Below are positions 1 to 8,431 of a DNA stretch of 64,000 nt, in pieces. The stretch is from NCBI RefSeq assembly GCF_025403375.1, contig NZ_JAMPTM010000001.1:1-64000 (forward strand). Direction: 5' to 3'. A program made the position numbers and the translations under genes. The notes beneath the pieces were generated by a model. That model saw nothing but the letters and a program-made list of their open reading frames with translations, searched no databases and had not been told where the DNA came from. Positions within the stretch are counted from its first letter, which is position 1. Each line of letters opens with the position of its first letter. Origin of the DNA: Frankia gtarii. GTDB taxonomy: Bacteria > Actinomycetota > Actinomycetes > Frankiales > Frankiaceae.

Positions 1-1103
1 GCGCCCGTGTCGGCGCCGACCTCCGGGGCGGGCTCCAGCGCGCGGCCGCTGAACTCGCCGATCCGGTAGGGCACCCGAGGCTGCTGGAAGGTCCCGTCGG
101 GATGCGGGATGAACGCGCCGCGCGCCACGAACTGATCGATGGAGGTGACGGTGTCCGGCGCGCCGATGGGCGCGACCGGAATCCGCAGTGCGGAGGCGCT
201 TTCGATGATCTCGTCTGTGGTGTGTTTGAGGGTCCAGGCGTGGACGGCGGCGAGGAACTCCTCGCGCCGGGCCGTCCGCCCGGGCATCGTCGCCAGGTTC
301 TCGTCGGCGAGCAGGTCGGGGCGCTCGATGAGGATCAGGAAATCCTGGAACTGCTGCGCGGTGATCGTGCAGAAGCCGACCAGTCCGTCCGAGGTCGGCT
401 CGATCGAGGGCAGCTCGAGGCTGCGCGGCGCCGGCCGGCTGCCCATGACGGCGGCGCCGACGGCGGTCAGGCCGCCCATCGTGACGACCATGCACTCGAA
501 CATCGAGATGTCCACCAGGTCGCCCCGGCGCTCACTGTGCTCGCGCTCGTCGCGGCGCGCACCCCGCAGCGCGGCCAGTCCCACGGCGGCGCCGTAGACG
601 CCGGTGACCCACTCCCCGGGCCGCCCGCCCGCCTGCAGCGGCGGTGTGCTGCGCAGGCCCCGCCAGGCGGTCGAGCCGCAGATCGCCTGCAGGACGAACT
701 CGGTGGTCGGGAGATCGGCGTCCGGCCACGGCCCGGTCAACCCGAACGGCGTCAGCGAGACGACCACCGCGCCCGGGTGGGCGGCGTGCAGTTCCCGGAT
801 GCGTCCGGCCTCGACGCCGCCGTCGACGATGATCAGATCGGCGGCGGCGGCGAGCTCGTCGACGGCCGGGGTGTCCAGGTCACCGACGACGGAACGCTTC
901 GAGGTGTTCAGGAACCGGAACAGGGCCCCACGACCCGACGTCGGCGCGCCCGACGCGCTCCACGAGCGCAGCGGATCGCCCGCCGCGGGCTCGACCTTGA
1001 CCACGTCCGCGCCGGCGTCCGCGAGCAGCTTGCCGCAGTACGGGCCCGAGATTCCCGTGGCCACCTCGAGAACGCGGATGCCGGCAAGGGGGCCGGAGTC
1101 CAT
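1..1103 (-). CDS. Family III (CaiB/BaiF) CoA-transferase, C-terminus cut by window edge
   Basis: The frame is open from an ATG at 1103 to the left edge, about 367 codons, and the last residues lie outside the window. The start has an AGGAAGGA ribosome site eight bases upstream. The N-terminus reads MDSGPLAGIRVLEVATGISG, the usual opening of CaiB-type CoA-transferases, followed by the CoA-binding stretch ADAGADVVKVEP. The segment VDISMFE contains the Asp expected to form the acyl anhydride. Such enzymes move CoA from a donor acyl-CoA to a carboxylic acid. It is the last visible gene of a leftward operon with an amidohydrolase, a DUF35 protein, ALDH and SDR, so it probably activates an acid made by the ALDH. 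Family is certain; the substrate cannot be read. Confidence 0.9.
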   Translation of the reverse strand, partial: MDSGPLAGIRVLEVATGISGPYCGKLLADAGADVVKVEPAAGDPLRSWSASGAPTSGRGALFRFLNTSKRSVVGDLDTPAVDELAAAADLIIVDGGVEAGRIRELHAAHPGAVVVSLTPFGLTGPWPDADLPTTEFVLQAICGSTAWRGLRSTPPLQAGGRPGEWVTGVYGAAVGLAALRGARRDEREHSERRGDLVDISMFECMVVTMGGLTAVGAAVMGSRPAPRSLELPSIEPTSDGLVGFCTITAQQFQDFLILIERPDLLADENLATMPGRTARREEFLAAVHAWTLKHTTDEIIESASALRIPVAPIGAPDTVTSIDQFVARGAFIPHPDGTFQQPRVPYRIGEFSGRALEPAPEVGADTG

Positions 1104-1175
1104 GGCGATTCCTTCCTGGGACGGTGCGTGGGCCGGGCGCGGCGCCGGCGACGGTTGTGGAGGCCGGCCGTCCAC

Positions 1176-2471
1176 TCAGCTCGACGTCCGCCGGCCGGCC
1201 GAGGTCATGGCCTTCCACGCCTGGAGGTCACGCTCGCTGGCCTCGTGGCCGACCCGGGTCACGACGTCGACGTCGGTCGCCTCGGCCCGCAACGCGCCGG
1301 CCGTGCACGCCTCGCGGGGTCGGGTCGAGAAGGGGTCGAACTGGTAGAGCTTCATCGCGTTCTCGTGGGTGATCTTGTTGATCAGTTCGTCGGGGAGGTG
1401 GCCGAGATTCGCGATGACATCCTCCGGAGCCGACGGCCAGTTGGTGTCGGAATGGGGGAAGTCCGACTCCCAGCAGACGTGGTCGGTGTTGAACCAGTCG
1501 AGGAGGCGAGGGCCGACCGTGTCACTGATGAAGCAGGTCAGGATGTGCTTGCGGAAGACATCGCTCGGGCCGTTCATCCCGGCCGGGAAGGTCGCCTTCG
1601 TCCAGCCGGAATGGCGGCGCTGAACGTGCTCGGAACGCCAGAGGAAGTATGGTATCCAGCCGATGTCGCCCTCCGTCAGCGAGAACCGGAGGTCCGGGAA
1701 CTTCTCCCAGAAATCGGCCCAGATCAGTTCGATGAGCGAGAACGTCGACATGAGCGACGACATCGACATGGCGACGCTCGGCGGCGCGTCGGTCGACGCC
1801 ATGGACGACGTCGACCGGGATGACGATCCGACGTGCAGGCAGAGCACGGTTCCGACGTCGCTCGCCGCCTTGAACAACGGGTACCAGTAGTCGGTGTGGA
1901 TGCTCGGCATCTGCAGCGCCTCGGGGTTCTCCGAGAACGTCACCGCATGCACGCCCTTGCCGGCCAGCCGGTGGATCTCCTTGGCTGCCTCCTGGACGTC
2001 GAACAGCGGGAGGATGCCGCAGGGGATGAACCGGTCCGGGTAGGCCCCGCACCATTCGTCGACGTGCCAGTCGTTGTACGCCTTGATCATGACGAGATTG
2101 ACGTCGCGGTCCGGCCCCTGATTGAGAACCTGTCCGGAGAACCCCGTCCAGTTCGGGAAGTTCAGGCCCGCCAGCTGACCGCCGGCGCTCATGTCCCGGA
2201 CCCGCTCGTGGACGTTGAAGCAGCCCGGTCGCATCTCGTCGTAGCTGCTTGCGTCGATGTTGAACATCTCCCGCGGCTTGCCCGCGACCGCGTTGAGACC
2301 CAGGTTCCGGCCGCGCCGGTCACCGTAATACCACTGCTGGGTGCCGTTCGACTCCTCGACGACCCGCGGCGTGAACTGCTTGTACTTCGCCGGCACGTGG
2401 GCGTCGAACATATCGGCCGGCTCGGCGATATGATCGTCCACGCTCACCAGGATGAGATCCTCGGGGTTCAT
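1176..2471 (-). CDS. Amidohydrolase-2 family metal-dependent hydrolase/decarboxylase
   Basis: A 431-residue protein starting at an ATG behind GGAGGAACCG. The N-terminal VSVDDHIAEPADMF carries the D-x-H metal ligands of the amidohydrolase-2 (ACMSD-like) TIM barrel, and CWESDFPHSD near residue 330 provides the late metal-binding Asp. Family members decarboxylate or hydrolyse cyclic and unsaturated acids; many actinobacterial copies sit in CoA-linked degradation clusters without a known substrate. It lies 72 bases upstream of the CoA-transferase and downstream of the DUF35 gene on the same strand, so it is probably co-transcribed. A clear paralogue lies at 28309-29580, and both share the C-terminal motif FDPF...CT.GALRA. 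A Ser/Thr/Met-rich loop at roughly residues 215-245 is unusual compared with the paralogue. Confidence 0.88.
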   Translation of the reverse strand: MNPEDLILVSVDDHIAEPADMFDAHVPAKYKQFTPRVVEESNGTQQWYYGDRRGRNLGLNAVAGKPREMFNIDASSYDEMRPGCFNVHERVRDMSAGGQLAGLNFPNWTGFSGQVLNQGPDRDVNLVMIKAYNDWHVDEWCGAYPDRFIPCGILPLFDVQEAAKEIHRLAGKGVHAVTFSENPEALQMPSIHTDYWYPLFKAASDVGTVLCLHVGSSSRSTSSMASTDAPPSVAMSMSSLMSTFSLIELIWADFWEKFPDLRFSLTEGDIGWIPYFLWRSEHVQRRHSGWTKATFPAGMNGPSDVFRKHILTCFISDTVGPRLLDWFNTDHVCWESDFPHSDTNWPSAPEDVIANLGHLPDELINKITHENAMKLYQFDPFSTRPREACTAGALRAEATDVDVVTRVGHEASERDLQAWKAMTSAGRRTSS

Positions 2472-2544
2472 CGGTTCCTCCAGACTGGATGTGATTGAGC
2501 TGGTGACGCCAGGCGCGACGCGGGGCGTCGACGGGACGGCTCGG

Positions 2545-2967
2545 TCAGGCTCGGGCCCTCGGCATGAAGTACGGCAGCGTCAGCGCGCCGTCCACCCGGT
2601 GAAACGTGACCTGTAGCGGCATAGCCGCGACGATGTCCTCGAGTTCGAGCCCGACGAGATTGGTCAGCATCTGAAAGCCCTCGTCGACGTCGACGATCGC
2701 GGGGACGTACGGCGCCTCGAAGGCCTTCGTCACCGGTCGCCAGACGACCGTCCAGCTGTAGAGCACCGCATGCCCGCTGCTGGCGACCCACTGCAGGTCG
2801 CCACCGAGACAGGATCGACAGTTTCCCGAGGGCGGAAAGACGGCGGCGCCACATCCGTCGCAGCGCTGGAAGCGCAGCTCGCCTGCGTCGCAGCCGGTCC
2901 AGAAGGGACGACTGCGTTCGGTTGCCGCCGCGCTGGGAGCTGCGGCCACCTGGGGTTTCAAGATCAC
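2545..2967 (-). CDS. DUF35 (rubredoxin-like zinc ribbon plus OB-fold) acyl-CoA-associated protein
   Basis: About 140 residues. The zinc ribbon is CDGC...CRSC near residues 34-50, followed by an OB-fold with the usual LYSWTVV and PYVPAIVDVDEG strands. DUF35 proteins are small partners of thiolase-like or hydratase enzymes, as ChsH2 is for the Ltp2 aldolase in steroid side-chain cleavage. I place the start at GTG 2967, after AGGGG nine bases upstream; a longer frame reaches back to 3141 but would overlap the ALDH. No thiolase lies in this operon, so its partner may be the thiolase-like gene at 43-44 kb or another enzyme elsewhere. A second DUF35 gene is at 44689. Confidence 0.8.
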   Translation of the reverse strand: MILKPQVAAAPSAAATERSRPFWTGCDAGELRFQRCDGCGAAVFPPSGNCRSCLGGDLQWVASSGHAVLYSWTVVWRPVTKAFEAPYVPAIVDVDEGFQMLTNLVGLELEDIVAAMPLQVTFHRVDGALTLPYFMPRARA

Positions 2968-3073
2968 GAACCGGTTCCCCTCTACGCAATGTGGCCGCAG
3001 GACGGCAGGCTGGCGGCCACCCGGCCCGGGGGCAACGGCTGCGGGAAGGGCTCGGGAAGCAGCGCGGCCGTCA

Positions 3074-4528
3074 TCAGTCCGGGACGCCGACAATCGTCTT
3101 GATCTCCACAAAGTGGTCGAGCGCCTCCGGCCCGAACTCACGGCCGATACCGGACTGTTTGAAGCCGCCGAACGGCGCTGCGAGATCGATCCCCACCCGG
3201 TTGATGCCGAAGTTCCCGGTCCGGACCCGGCGGGCCACCGCCAGGCCGCGATGCGGGTCGGCGGTCCAGACCGAGCCGGCCAGCCCGAACGGCGAGTCGT
3301 TGGCGATCCGCACCGCCTCGGCGTCGCCGCCCTCGTAGCTGATCACGCTGAGCACGGGACCGAAGATCTCCTCGCGGGCGATGCGCATGTCGTTGGTCAC
3401 CGAGGTGAAGACCGTCGGCTCGACGAACCACCCGCGCTCCAGGTAGGCGGGCCGCCCGCCCCCGACGGCGAGCCGCGCTCCCTGGGACAGCCCGCTCTCG
3501 ACGTAGCCCAGCACCTTGCCCCGTTGACGTTCGGTGACCAGCGGCCCGATGTCGGTGGCCGGGTCGAGCGGGTTCCCGACCACCAGGTTGCCGACGGCCT
3601 TCACGAGCGCGTCGACCACGGCGTCGTGCCTCGCCCGCGGCACGAGCACCCTGGTCGCGGCAGCGCAGGCCTGGCCGTTGTTGGTCATCCCCACGTCGAG
3701 CAGACCCGTGGCGATCGCGGCGGGGTCGGCGTCGTCGAGCACGATCGAGGCCGACTTGCCGCCCAGCTCGAGCACCACCCGGCGCAGGTCCGCGCCGCAC
3801 AGGGCCGCGATCCGCGCCCCGACGGCGGTGCTCCCGGTAAAACTGATCTTGTCGACCCCCGGGTGACGGACGAGATGCTCGCCCACCTCCGCGCCCCCGG
3901 TGACGATGTTCAGCACGCCCGGCGGCAGCCCGACCTCGACAGCGGCGTCGGCAAGCAGGAACAACGACAGCGGTGCTTCCGGTGGGGCCTTCACCACCAC
4001 GGTGCAGCCGACGGCCAACGCGGGCGCAAGCTTCGCCACCGCGATCATCAACGGCACGTTGAACGGGACGATCGCCCCCACGACGCCGACCGGCTCCTGG
4101 CGGACCGTGATGGTGGTGCCACGGCCTGGCCGGGTGGCCTCGCCCTCCCGGTCGGCGAGCGTCCCGTAGTAGTCGAGAAGCGCGATCGGCGAGTAGGCCT
4201 GGCCGCTCATCGCCCAGGTGATCGGCGAGCCGTTCTCCCCGGCGACCGTCGCCGCGATCTGCGCGGCGCGCGGTTGGAGGGCGGCGGCGAGGCGACGGAG
4301 GTAGCCGCCGCGCTCGGCACCGGTCAGCGCCGGCCACGGGCCCTCGTCGAAGGCCCGGCGGGCCGCGGCGACCGCCGCGTTGACGTCGGTCGGAGAGCCG
4401 GCCGGCACCCAGCCGACCGGCTCCTCGGTGGCGGCGCCGACGACGGCCACCAGGTCGTCCGACGCGGGGGCCCGCCAGGCCCCGTCGATGTAGAGCCGGG
4501 TGCGGCGGGCCGGCTCGACGGCGGTCAT
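3074..4528 (-). CDS. NAD(P)-dependent aldehyde dehydrogenase
   Basis: A full-length 484-residue ALDH. The NAD fold includes GSTAVG, the general-base Glu lies in LELGGK near residue 254, and the nucleophilic Cys lies in NNGQACAAATRV near residue 286. The C-terminal EEIFGPVLSV and PFGGFKQSGIGRE are also present. It oxidises an aldehyde to an acid, probably the product of the SDR whose stop overlaps its ATG by four bases (4525-4528), so the two are translationally coupled. Together they form an alcohol-to-acid step ahead of CoA activation by the distal CoA-transferase. It begins at ATG 4528 with MTAVEPARRTRLYIDGAWR. Confidence 0.95.
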   Translation of the reverse strand: MTAVEPARRTRLYIDGAWRAPASDDLVAVVGAATEEPVGWVPAGSPTDVNAAVAAARRAFDEGPWPALTGAERGGYLRRLAAALQPRAAQIAATVAGENGSPITWAMSGQAYSPIALLDYYGTLADREGEATRPGRGTTITVRQEPVGVVGAIVPFNVPLMIAVAKLAPALAVGCTVVVKAPPEAPLSLFLLADAAVEVGLPPGVLNIVTGGAEVGEHLVRHPGVDKISFTGSTAVGARIAALCGADLRRVVLELGGKSASIVLDDADPAAIATGLLDVGMTNNGQACAAATRVLVPRARHDAVVDALVKAVGNLVVGNPLDPATDIGPLVTERQRGKVLGYVESGLSQGARLAVGGGRPAYLERGWFVEPTVFTSVTNDMRIAREEIFGPVLSVISYEGGDAEAVRIANDSPFGLAGSVWTADPHRGLAVARRVRTGNFGINRVGIDLAAPFGGFKQSGIGREFGPEALDHFVEIKTIVGVPD

Positions 4529-5349
4529 CGGGCGAGGGTGCCGAAGTCGACGGGAAGAGCGACGCCGGTGATGTGCCGGGCCTCGTCCGAGAACAGGAAC
4601 GAGCTCACGCCGGCCACCTCCTCGGTGGACATCGGCGTGCCCGACAGCGACGACGTGAAGATCGGGCCCAGGTGCGGATTTTGCGCGACCATCGTGTGCA
4701 GGGCGTGGTCACCCTCGCTCATCCCGCTGTGGACCCCCCAGGGATGGATCGTGTTGACCCGGATGTCGTGCTCCCCCAGTTCGTTGGCCAGCACCTGCGC
4801 GAGACCGACGACGCCGTACTTCGACGCCGCGTAGTGGCCCATGAACGGCAGGCCCTTGCCCCCGGCGACCGAGCTGGTGATGACGATCGCGCCCCCGGTC
4901 TTCTGCTCGATCAGAGTCGGTATCGTGGCCCGCACGGTGTGCCACACGCCGGTGAGGTTGATGTCGACGACGGTTCGCCACTGTTCCGGGGTGAGTTCCC
5001 AGACCCGGCCGTAGCTGATGACGCCCGCGTTCGCCGCGACGTAGTCGATCCGGCCGAGCGCCTCGACGCCGTCGCGGACCGCCTCCTCCACCCCGGTGAG
5101 ATCGCGGACGTCCACCGGCCGGGCGACGATCTCGCGGCCCAGGTCACGGACGAGCTTCTCGGTCTCGGCCAGGTCGTCGGCGGTGGCCACCTCGTACGGC
5201 AGCGACCCGACCGGGGCACAGATGTCGAGCGCGATGATGTCGGCGCCTTCCCGCGCCAACCGTGCGGCGAGCGCCCGGCCCTGACCTCTGGCCGCGCCGG
5301 TGATGACGGCGACCTTGCCTGCGAACCGCTGCTGTGCCACGTCTTTCAC
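4525..5349 (-). CDS. Mycofactocin-coupled SDR family oxidoreductase
   Basis: A short-chain dehydrogenase of about 274 residues with the nucleotide motif TGAARGQGR and the active-site YAASKYG. It carries the extra stretch after beta-2, ICAPVGSLPYEVATADDLAE, that marks the mycofactocin-coupled subfamily. In that subfamily the bound NAD is not exchanged and electrons go to the redox peptide mycofactocin. That is family knowledge; the mycofactocin genes are not in this window. It probably oxidises a secondary or primary alcohol to feed the overlapping ALDH. Two starts are possible: GTG 5349, with GGAGT only one base away, or GTG 5340, ten bases after GGAG. It is the first gene of the leftward operon below the AT-rich element at 5464. 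Confidence 0.9.
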   Translation of the reverse strand: MKDVAQQRFAGKVAVITGAARGQGRALAARLAREGADIIALDICAPVGSLPYEVATADDLAETEKLVRDLGREIVARPVDVRDLTGVEEAVRDGVEALGRIDYVAANAGVISYGRVWELTPEQWRTVVDINLTGVWHTVRATIPTLIEQKTGGAIVITSSVAGGKGLPFMGHYAASKYGVVGLAQVLANELGEHDIRVNTIHPWGVHSGMSEGDHALHTMVAQNPHLGPIFTSSLSGTPMSTEEVAGVSSFLFSDEARHITGVALPVDFGTLAR

Positions 5350-5463
5350 ACTCCAAAAGGGCGACGGGGTGACCGGACCGAGCGGGCCAGCACCGTCCGC
5401 CCATCCCGCCGCCGCTCCGACGCCGCGGTACCGGTCTTCACACCCCTCTCGACTGCCAAGTCG

Positions 5464-5483
5464 AATATATCATGTATATAACA
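5464..5483. promoter_or_regulatory. AT-rich promoter/operator element upstream of the SDR-ALDH operon
   Basis: AATATATCATGTATATAACA, a 20-base island of A/T in otherwise GC-rich DNA, about 115 bases before the SDR start. It resembles the other AT-rich elements in this window and may combine a -10 region with a repressor site. Confidence 0.5.
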
Positions 5484-5537
5484 TCCGCGATTCTGCGTGT
5501 AGTGAATCCTGCCCAGGCACGGTGCGGAGCTGGTGGG

Positions 5538-6188
5538 TCAGCACCGACCCGGGTCAAGACGCACCTCGGCCAGAGCGGAGACGGCCCAGGCGACCTCCGC
5601 CGGAGGCAGCGGACTCAGGATGTTGCGCTGCACCGCACCCAGCAGGTAAAGATGGATGGCCCGGGCTCGCTCGGCGCCGCCGGCGACCTCGCAGCGGGCG
5701 AGCGCCGCCTCGAACAGCGCACCGAAGGTGTCGAAGCAGGTGACGACCGCGGCGCCGGCGCCCCGCGACCACGCGTGCGTCGTGTAGTCGGACCACAGCA
5801 TAGGGTTCTTCAGCGGGGTGGGTTCGGACAGCGTGACGGTGTGCGCACCGCGACCCATGAACATGCGTACCAGGACGCAGAGAGCTTCCGGGCCATCGGG
5901 CGCCTCGTCCATGCGCGCCTTCATCTGGTCGGCGAGCTGCTGAAGAAGGGTGAGCACCGCGAGGTCGACGAGTTCGTTGGAGTCGCGGACGTAGTAGTGC
6001 ACGGTGCTCTTCTTGAGCTCGGACTCCTCGGCGACCGATCGGATCGTGCAGGCGGACAGGCCTTCCCGGGCCACCAGGCGCGCCGCCGCATGTGCGATAC
6101 GCAGCCGCACCGCCTGCTGGTTCGGTGACCATGGAAACGTCTGGTAGCCGTCCGCAGTGGGCACGGCTGCCGCCGGCGCGTCGGTCAT
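5538..6188 (-). CDS. TetR family transcriptional regulator
   Basis: About 216 residues from ATG 6188. The helix-turn-helix reads CTIRSVAEESELKKSTVHYYV near residues 45-65, which is the classic TetR pattern. The C-terminal ligand domain has no family I can name. The start is weakly defined: GGAG lies twelve bases upstream, and a longer frame runs to 6302. Just upstream (6210-6244) sit two GGAC-N4-GTCC sites on one face of the helix, a likely autoregulatory operator. It is oriented like the SDR-ALDH operon and lies directly before it, so it probably controls that operon, the binding-protein gene at 6321, or both. Confidence 0.88.
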   Translation of the reverse strand: MTDAPAAAVPTADGYQTFPWSPNQQAVRLRIAHAAARLVAREGLSACTIRSVAEESELKKSTVHYYVRDSNELVDLAVLTLLQQLADQMKARMDEAPDGPEALCVLVRMFMGRGAHTVTLSEPTPLKNPMLWSDYTTHAWSRGAGAAVVTCFDTFGALFEAALARCEVAGGAERARAIHLYLLGAVQRNILSPLPPAEVAWAVSALAEVRLDPGRC

Positions 6189-6209
6189 GGGGTGGCTCAA
6201 CTCCGATCC

Positions 6210-6244
6210 GGACGTCCGTCCGAGATTACTGGACGTGTGTCCGA
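6210..6244. promoter_or_regulatory. Probable TetR operator: two GGAC-N4-GTCC palindromes
   Basis: GGACGTCCGTCCGA at 6210-6223 and GGACGTGTGTCCGA at 6231-6244 are 21 bases apart start to start, two helical turns, and each is a GGAC/GTCC dyad. The pair lies 22 bases before the tetR start and between tetR and the binding-protein gene. This spacing fits cooperative binding of two TetR dimers. Confidence 0.55.
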
Positions 6245-6320
6245 CAAGGATGCCACAGTTCGCCGCACGCGGTGGGACTCCGGTCCCGGTGGCCGCCCCC
6301 ACCCAGCAAATCGCCTGGTC

Positions 6321-7622
6321 CTACAGGGCAGACCCGCACCACTGCGTCTGCGACGGCCGTGTTGCATTGGGCGGCGGTACGATGTCGAAACCATTTCCCT
6401 GCTGATTGACCCGAACGAAGGAGTAGCACAGGCCAACCTTCTGGTTTCCCTGCGCCAGATTGATCGGGCCGGGCAGTATTCCCCCCGCGTCATAACCTTT
6501 AAGTCCGCTTAGCGCGGTCATGAAACTTTTCCGGGTCGGACACGGACCGGCCGCCTGCAGACCCGCCACGAACATGTCGGCGACGACATAGGAGAGCAGC
6601 GCGATCTCATCATCGGCCGACGTCATTTCCGGGGCGTAGCGGGCTATGGCCTCGAGATAGCGCTGATGGCCACTCGTGTGCGCCTCGAACGGCACATAGT
6701 TGAGGAAAATGGAGACACCGGCCAGCGCCCGACCGGACTGGTCCAGCAACGCACGCGTGTATCCCGTCGCCCCGAGGACGACCTTCAACTGAGACCGCGC
6801 GGCTCCCATGCTGCCCAGGATGTCCGCCCATCCCTGACCCGAAATCGCACCGACGGCGGCATCGGCGCCGGAGTCACGTATCTTTCTGGCCAGTCCCACC
6901 AGATCGGGTACGGTGTGGTTGTAAAGGAAGGTGCCGGGGATGAGCTGTACCCCGGCCGCGGCAAGACTCTCCTTCAGCTTCGCACTGATTCCGGTCGCCG
7001 CCGCGTCGAGGTCGTTTCCGATGATGACGGCCTTGGTGCCGCCCTGGGCCGCGACATAGCGACCGAACGTGTCGACCGAGGGGCCGGCGCTGGTGAGGTA
7101 GACGGGCGCGAACATGTTCGGCTTCTCGGTCCAGACGTTCTCGGCCGGCAGCCCCACCACCGGCACCTGTTCACCGGCGAGGTACTGCGCTCCGCCGGAG
7201 GCGGCCGTCGTGGCCTCGAGCAGGCCGAAGACCCCGCTGTGGGCGACGAGATCACGGGAGACCTGGGCGTTGGAAGCCGGATCACCCACGTCGTCGCGCC
7301 AGTCGAGGGCGAGGCGCCGACCATGTACGCCGCCGGCCGCGTTGGCCTCCGCTATCCGCGCATCGACACCGCTGCGCGCCGAGCCCAACGCCTTCGCGAG
7401 CACTCCGGAGTCGGGATATACGAAGCCGATTTTCACCGTGTCGGCACTGAAGCCCGGAGTCCCGCACGCCGCGGCGCCGACGCTGTCCGATGCCGCCGAG
7501 CAGCCGGCGCCGAGCAGCACGGACACGACGACCATGGCGACCGCCCTGGTCTTCCGCCGCCGGGCCGTGCCCGCCTTCGCTCCACACCGGAATCCCGGCT
7601 CGCAAATCGGACATAATCGCAT
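6321..7622 (-). CDS. ABC transporter substrate-binding lipoprotein (branched-chain amino-acid/amide type)
   Basis: A protein of about 433 residues with basic residues, a hydrophobic helix and the lipobox LGAGC, so it should be a membrane-anchored lipoprotein. The mature part opens with SADTVKIGFVYPDSGVLAKA, typical of the LivJ-like Peripla_BP_6 fold. In clusters like this such proteins often bind aromatic or polycyclic acids rather than leucine, but the ligand is not readable here. No permease or ATPase lies next to it, so it must borrow a transporter, perhaps one of the fused Liv proteins at 35611 or 61310. The start is uncertain: ATG 7622 gives an odd Cys-rich leader (MRLCPICEPGFRC), and a longer frame reaches 7697. 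Confidence 0.85.
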   Translation of the reverse strand: MRLCPICEPGFRCGAKAGTARRRKTRAVAMVVVSVLLGAGCSAASDSVGAAACGTPGFSADTVKIGFVYPDSGVLAKALGSARSGVDARIAEANAAGGVHGRRLALDWRDDVGDPASNAQVSRDLVAHSGVFGLLEATTAASGGAQYLAGEQVPVVGLPAENVWTEKPNMFAPVYLTSAGPSVDTFGRYVAAQGGTKAVIIGNDLDAAATGISAKLKESLAAAGVQLIPGTFLYNHTVPDLVGLARKIRDSGADAAVGAISGQGWADILGSMGAARSQLKVVLGATGYTRALLDQSGRALAGVSIFLNYVPFEAHTSGHQRYLEAIARYAPEMTSADDEIALLSYVVADMFVAGLQAAGPCPTRKSFMTALSGLKGYDAGGILPGPINLAQGNQKVGLCYSFVRVNQQGNGFDIVPPPNATRPSQTQWCGSAL

Positions 7623-7904
7623 CACGAATCTATTCCCAAGGCGGTCAGACGGGTTTCGCCGCATGCGGCCTCCCAGAATTCCGGCTGGCTTCCGCACAGC
7701 GCAGTCAGGTCATTATGGACGACTCTTCCGGATCCTAGGGTCCTCGCGAACATGCCAACCGGAAATTGTTTTGATGTAGTCAGAGGTTGCCGACTTCCCG
7801 AGCGTCGCGGGCACTAACTGCGGGATCGTTATTACTGTCTGCTGAAATCGCTATGACCGTATGAGAAAAAGCGATAGTTTCACAACTGCGCGGACGCCTC
7901 CGCA

Positions 7905-8120
7905 TCAGGCCGGCGGCCCGGCGTCGCCGAAGTCAGCCAGCGCGGTTCCCGGGCCGCTTCCCGGGCCGCAGTTCCCGGGCAAAGGCGGCCGTCGATGCTC
8001 CATGAACGCCGTCACCACCTCATGATGATCCGCGGCGGCCAGCGCGACGCCTCTGGCCAGGCTTCGGACGGGCGCGGTCGCCTGATCCACGGCCTGGCCG
8101 ACCGGCACGGCGCGGTTCAC
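7905..8120 (-). pseudogene. Possible C-terminal relic of an enoyl-CoA hydratase
   Basis: The 71-residue leftward frame contains HHEVVTAFMEHRRPPLPG, close to the usual crotonase ending (EGVAAFLEKRPPxFxGR) seen in intact copies here, such as EGLAAFSERRPPRFKGR. The preceding residues fit the terminal helices loosely, and nothing upstream in this frame matches the catalytic core. It is best read as a decayed duplicate whose old promoter may be the AT-rich element at 8271. Chance similarity remains possible because the match is short. Confidence 0.35.
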
Positions 8121-8270
8121 CGGTCCGGGCCGCCCGGCATCGATCCGGGAGCGGGCTGCGGGACACCATCATCCGGTCCGGCCCGGCCCGTCGGCCAACC
8201 ATGTCTGTCCACATCGTCCCACCCAGAGGGTTCCATCGCCGGGACCGCCGACGTCACGACCAACTGGTTG

Positions 8271-8290
8271 AAATATATATAATATTCAAT
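8271..8290. promoter_or_regulatory. AT-rich element
   Basis: AATATATATAATATTCAATA, twenty consecutive A/T-dominated bases in GC-rich DNA. It lies downstream of the GntR gene and upstream of the leftward crotonase relic. It is of the same kind as the elements at 9463 and 61186. Confidence 0.45.
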
Positions 8291-8431
8291 ACCCGCGCCA
8301 GCAGGCTCCTGGGCACCCGCGGTCCTGACCGCAACCGGGTCACCGCCGGATGGATCGCGACGAGCTCCCGCCGCGGGGCCACCGGCTCCGCGGCCCCGCG
8401 GCGGTATCCCCGCGAGAGCCGTCGGGGCCGG

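Larger units (their letters stand above)
7623..8431. other. Long intergenic region: SBP promoter side, crotonase relic and AT-rich element
   Basis: About 800 bases without an intact gene. The part to about 7900 has below-average GC (for example around 7765-7880) and probably holds the binding-protein promoter. From 7905 to 8120 a leftward frame resembles the C-terminus of a crotonase. An AT-rich element lies at 8271-8290. I saw no strong terminator or RNA fold. Confidence 0.5.

Noticed and set aside
102-1823. Rightward 573-codon frame
   Set aside because: It is antisense to the CoA-transferase and amidohydrolase, whose conserved motifs are clear; composition is that of a shadow frame.
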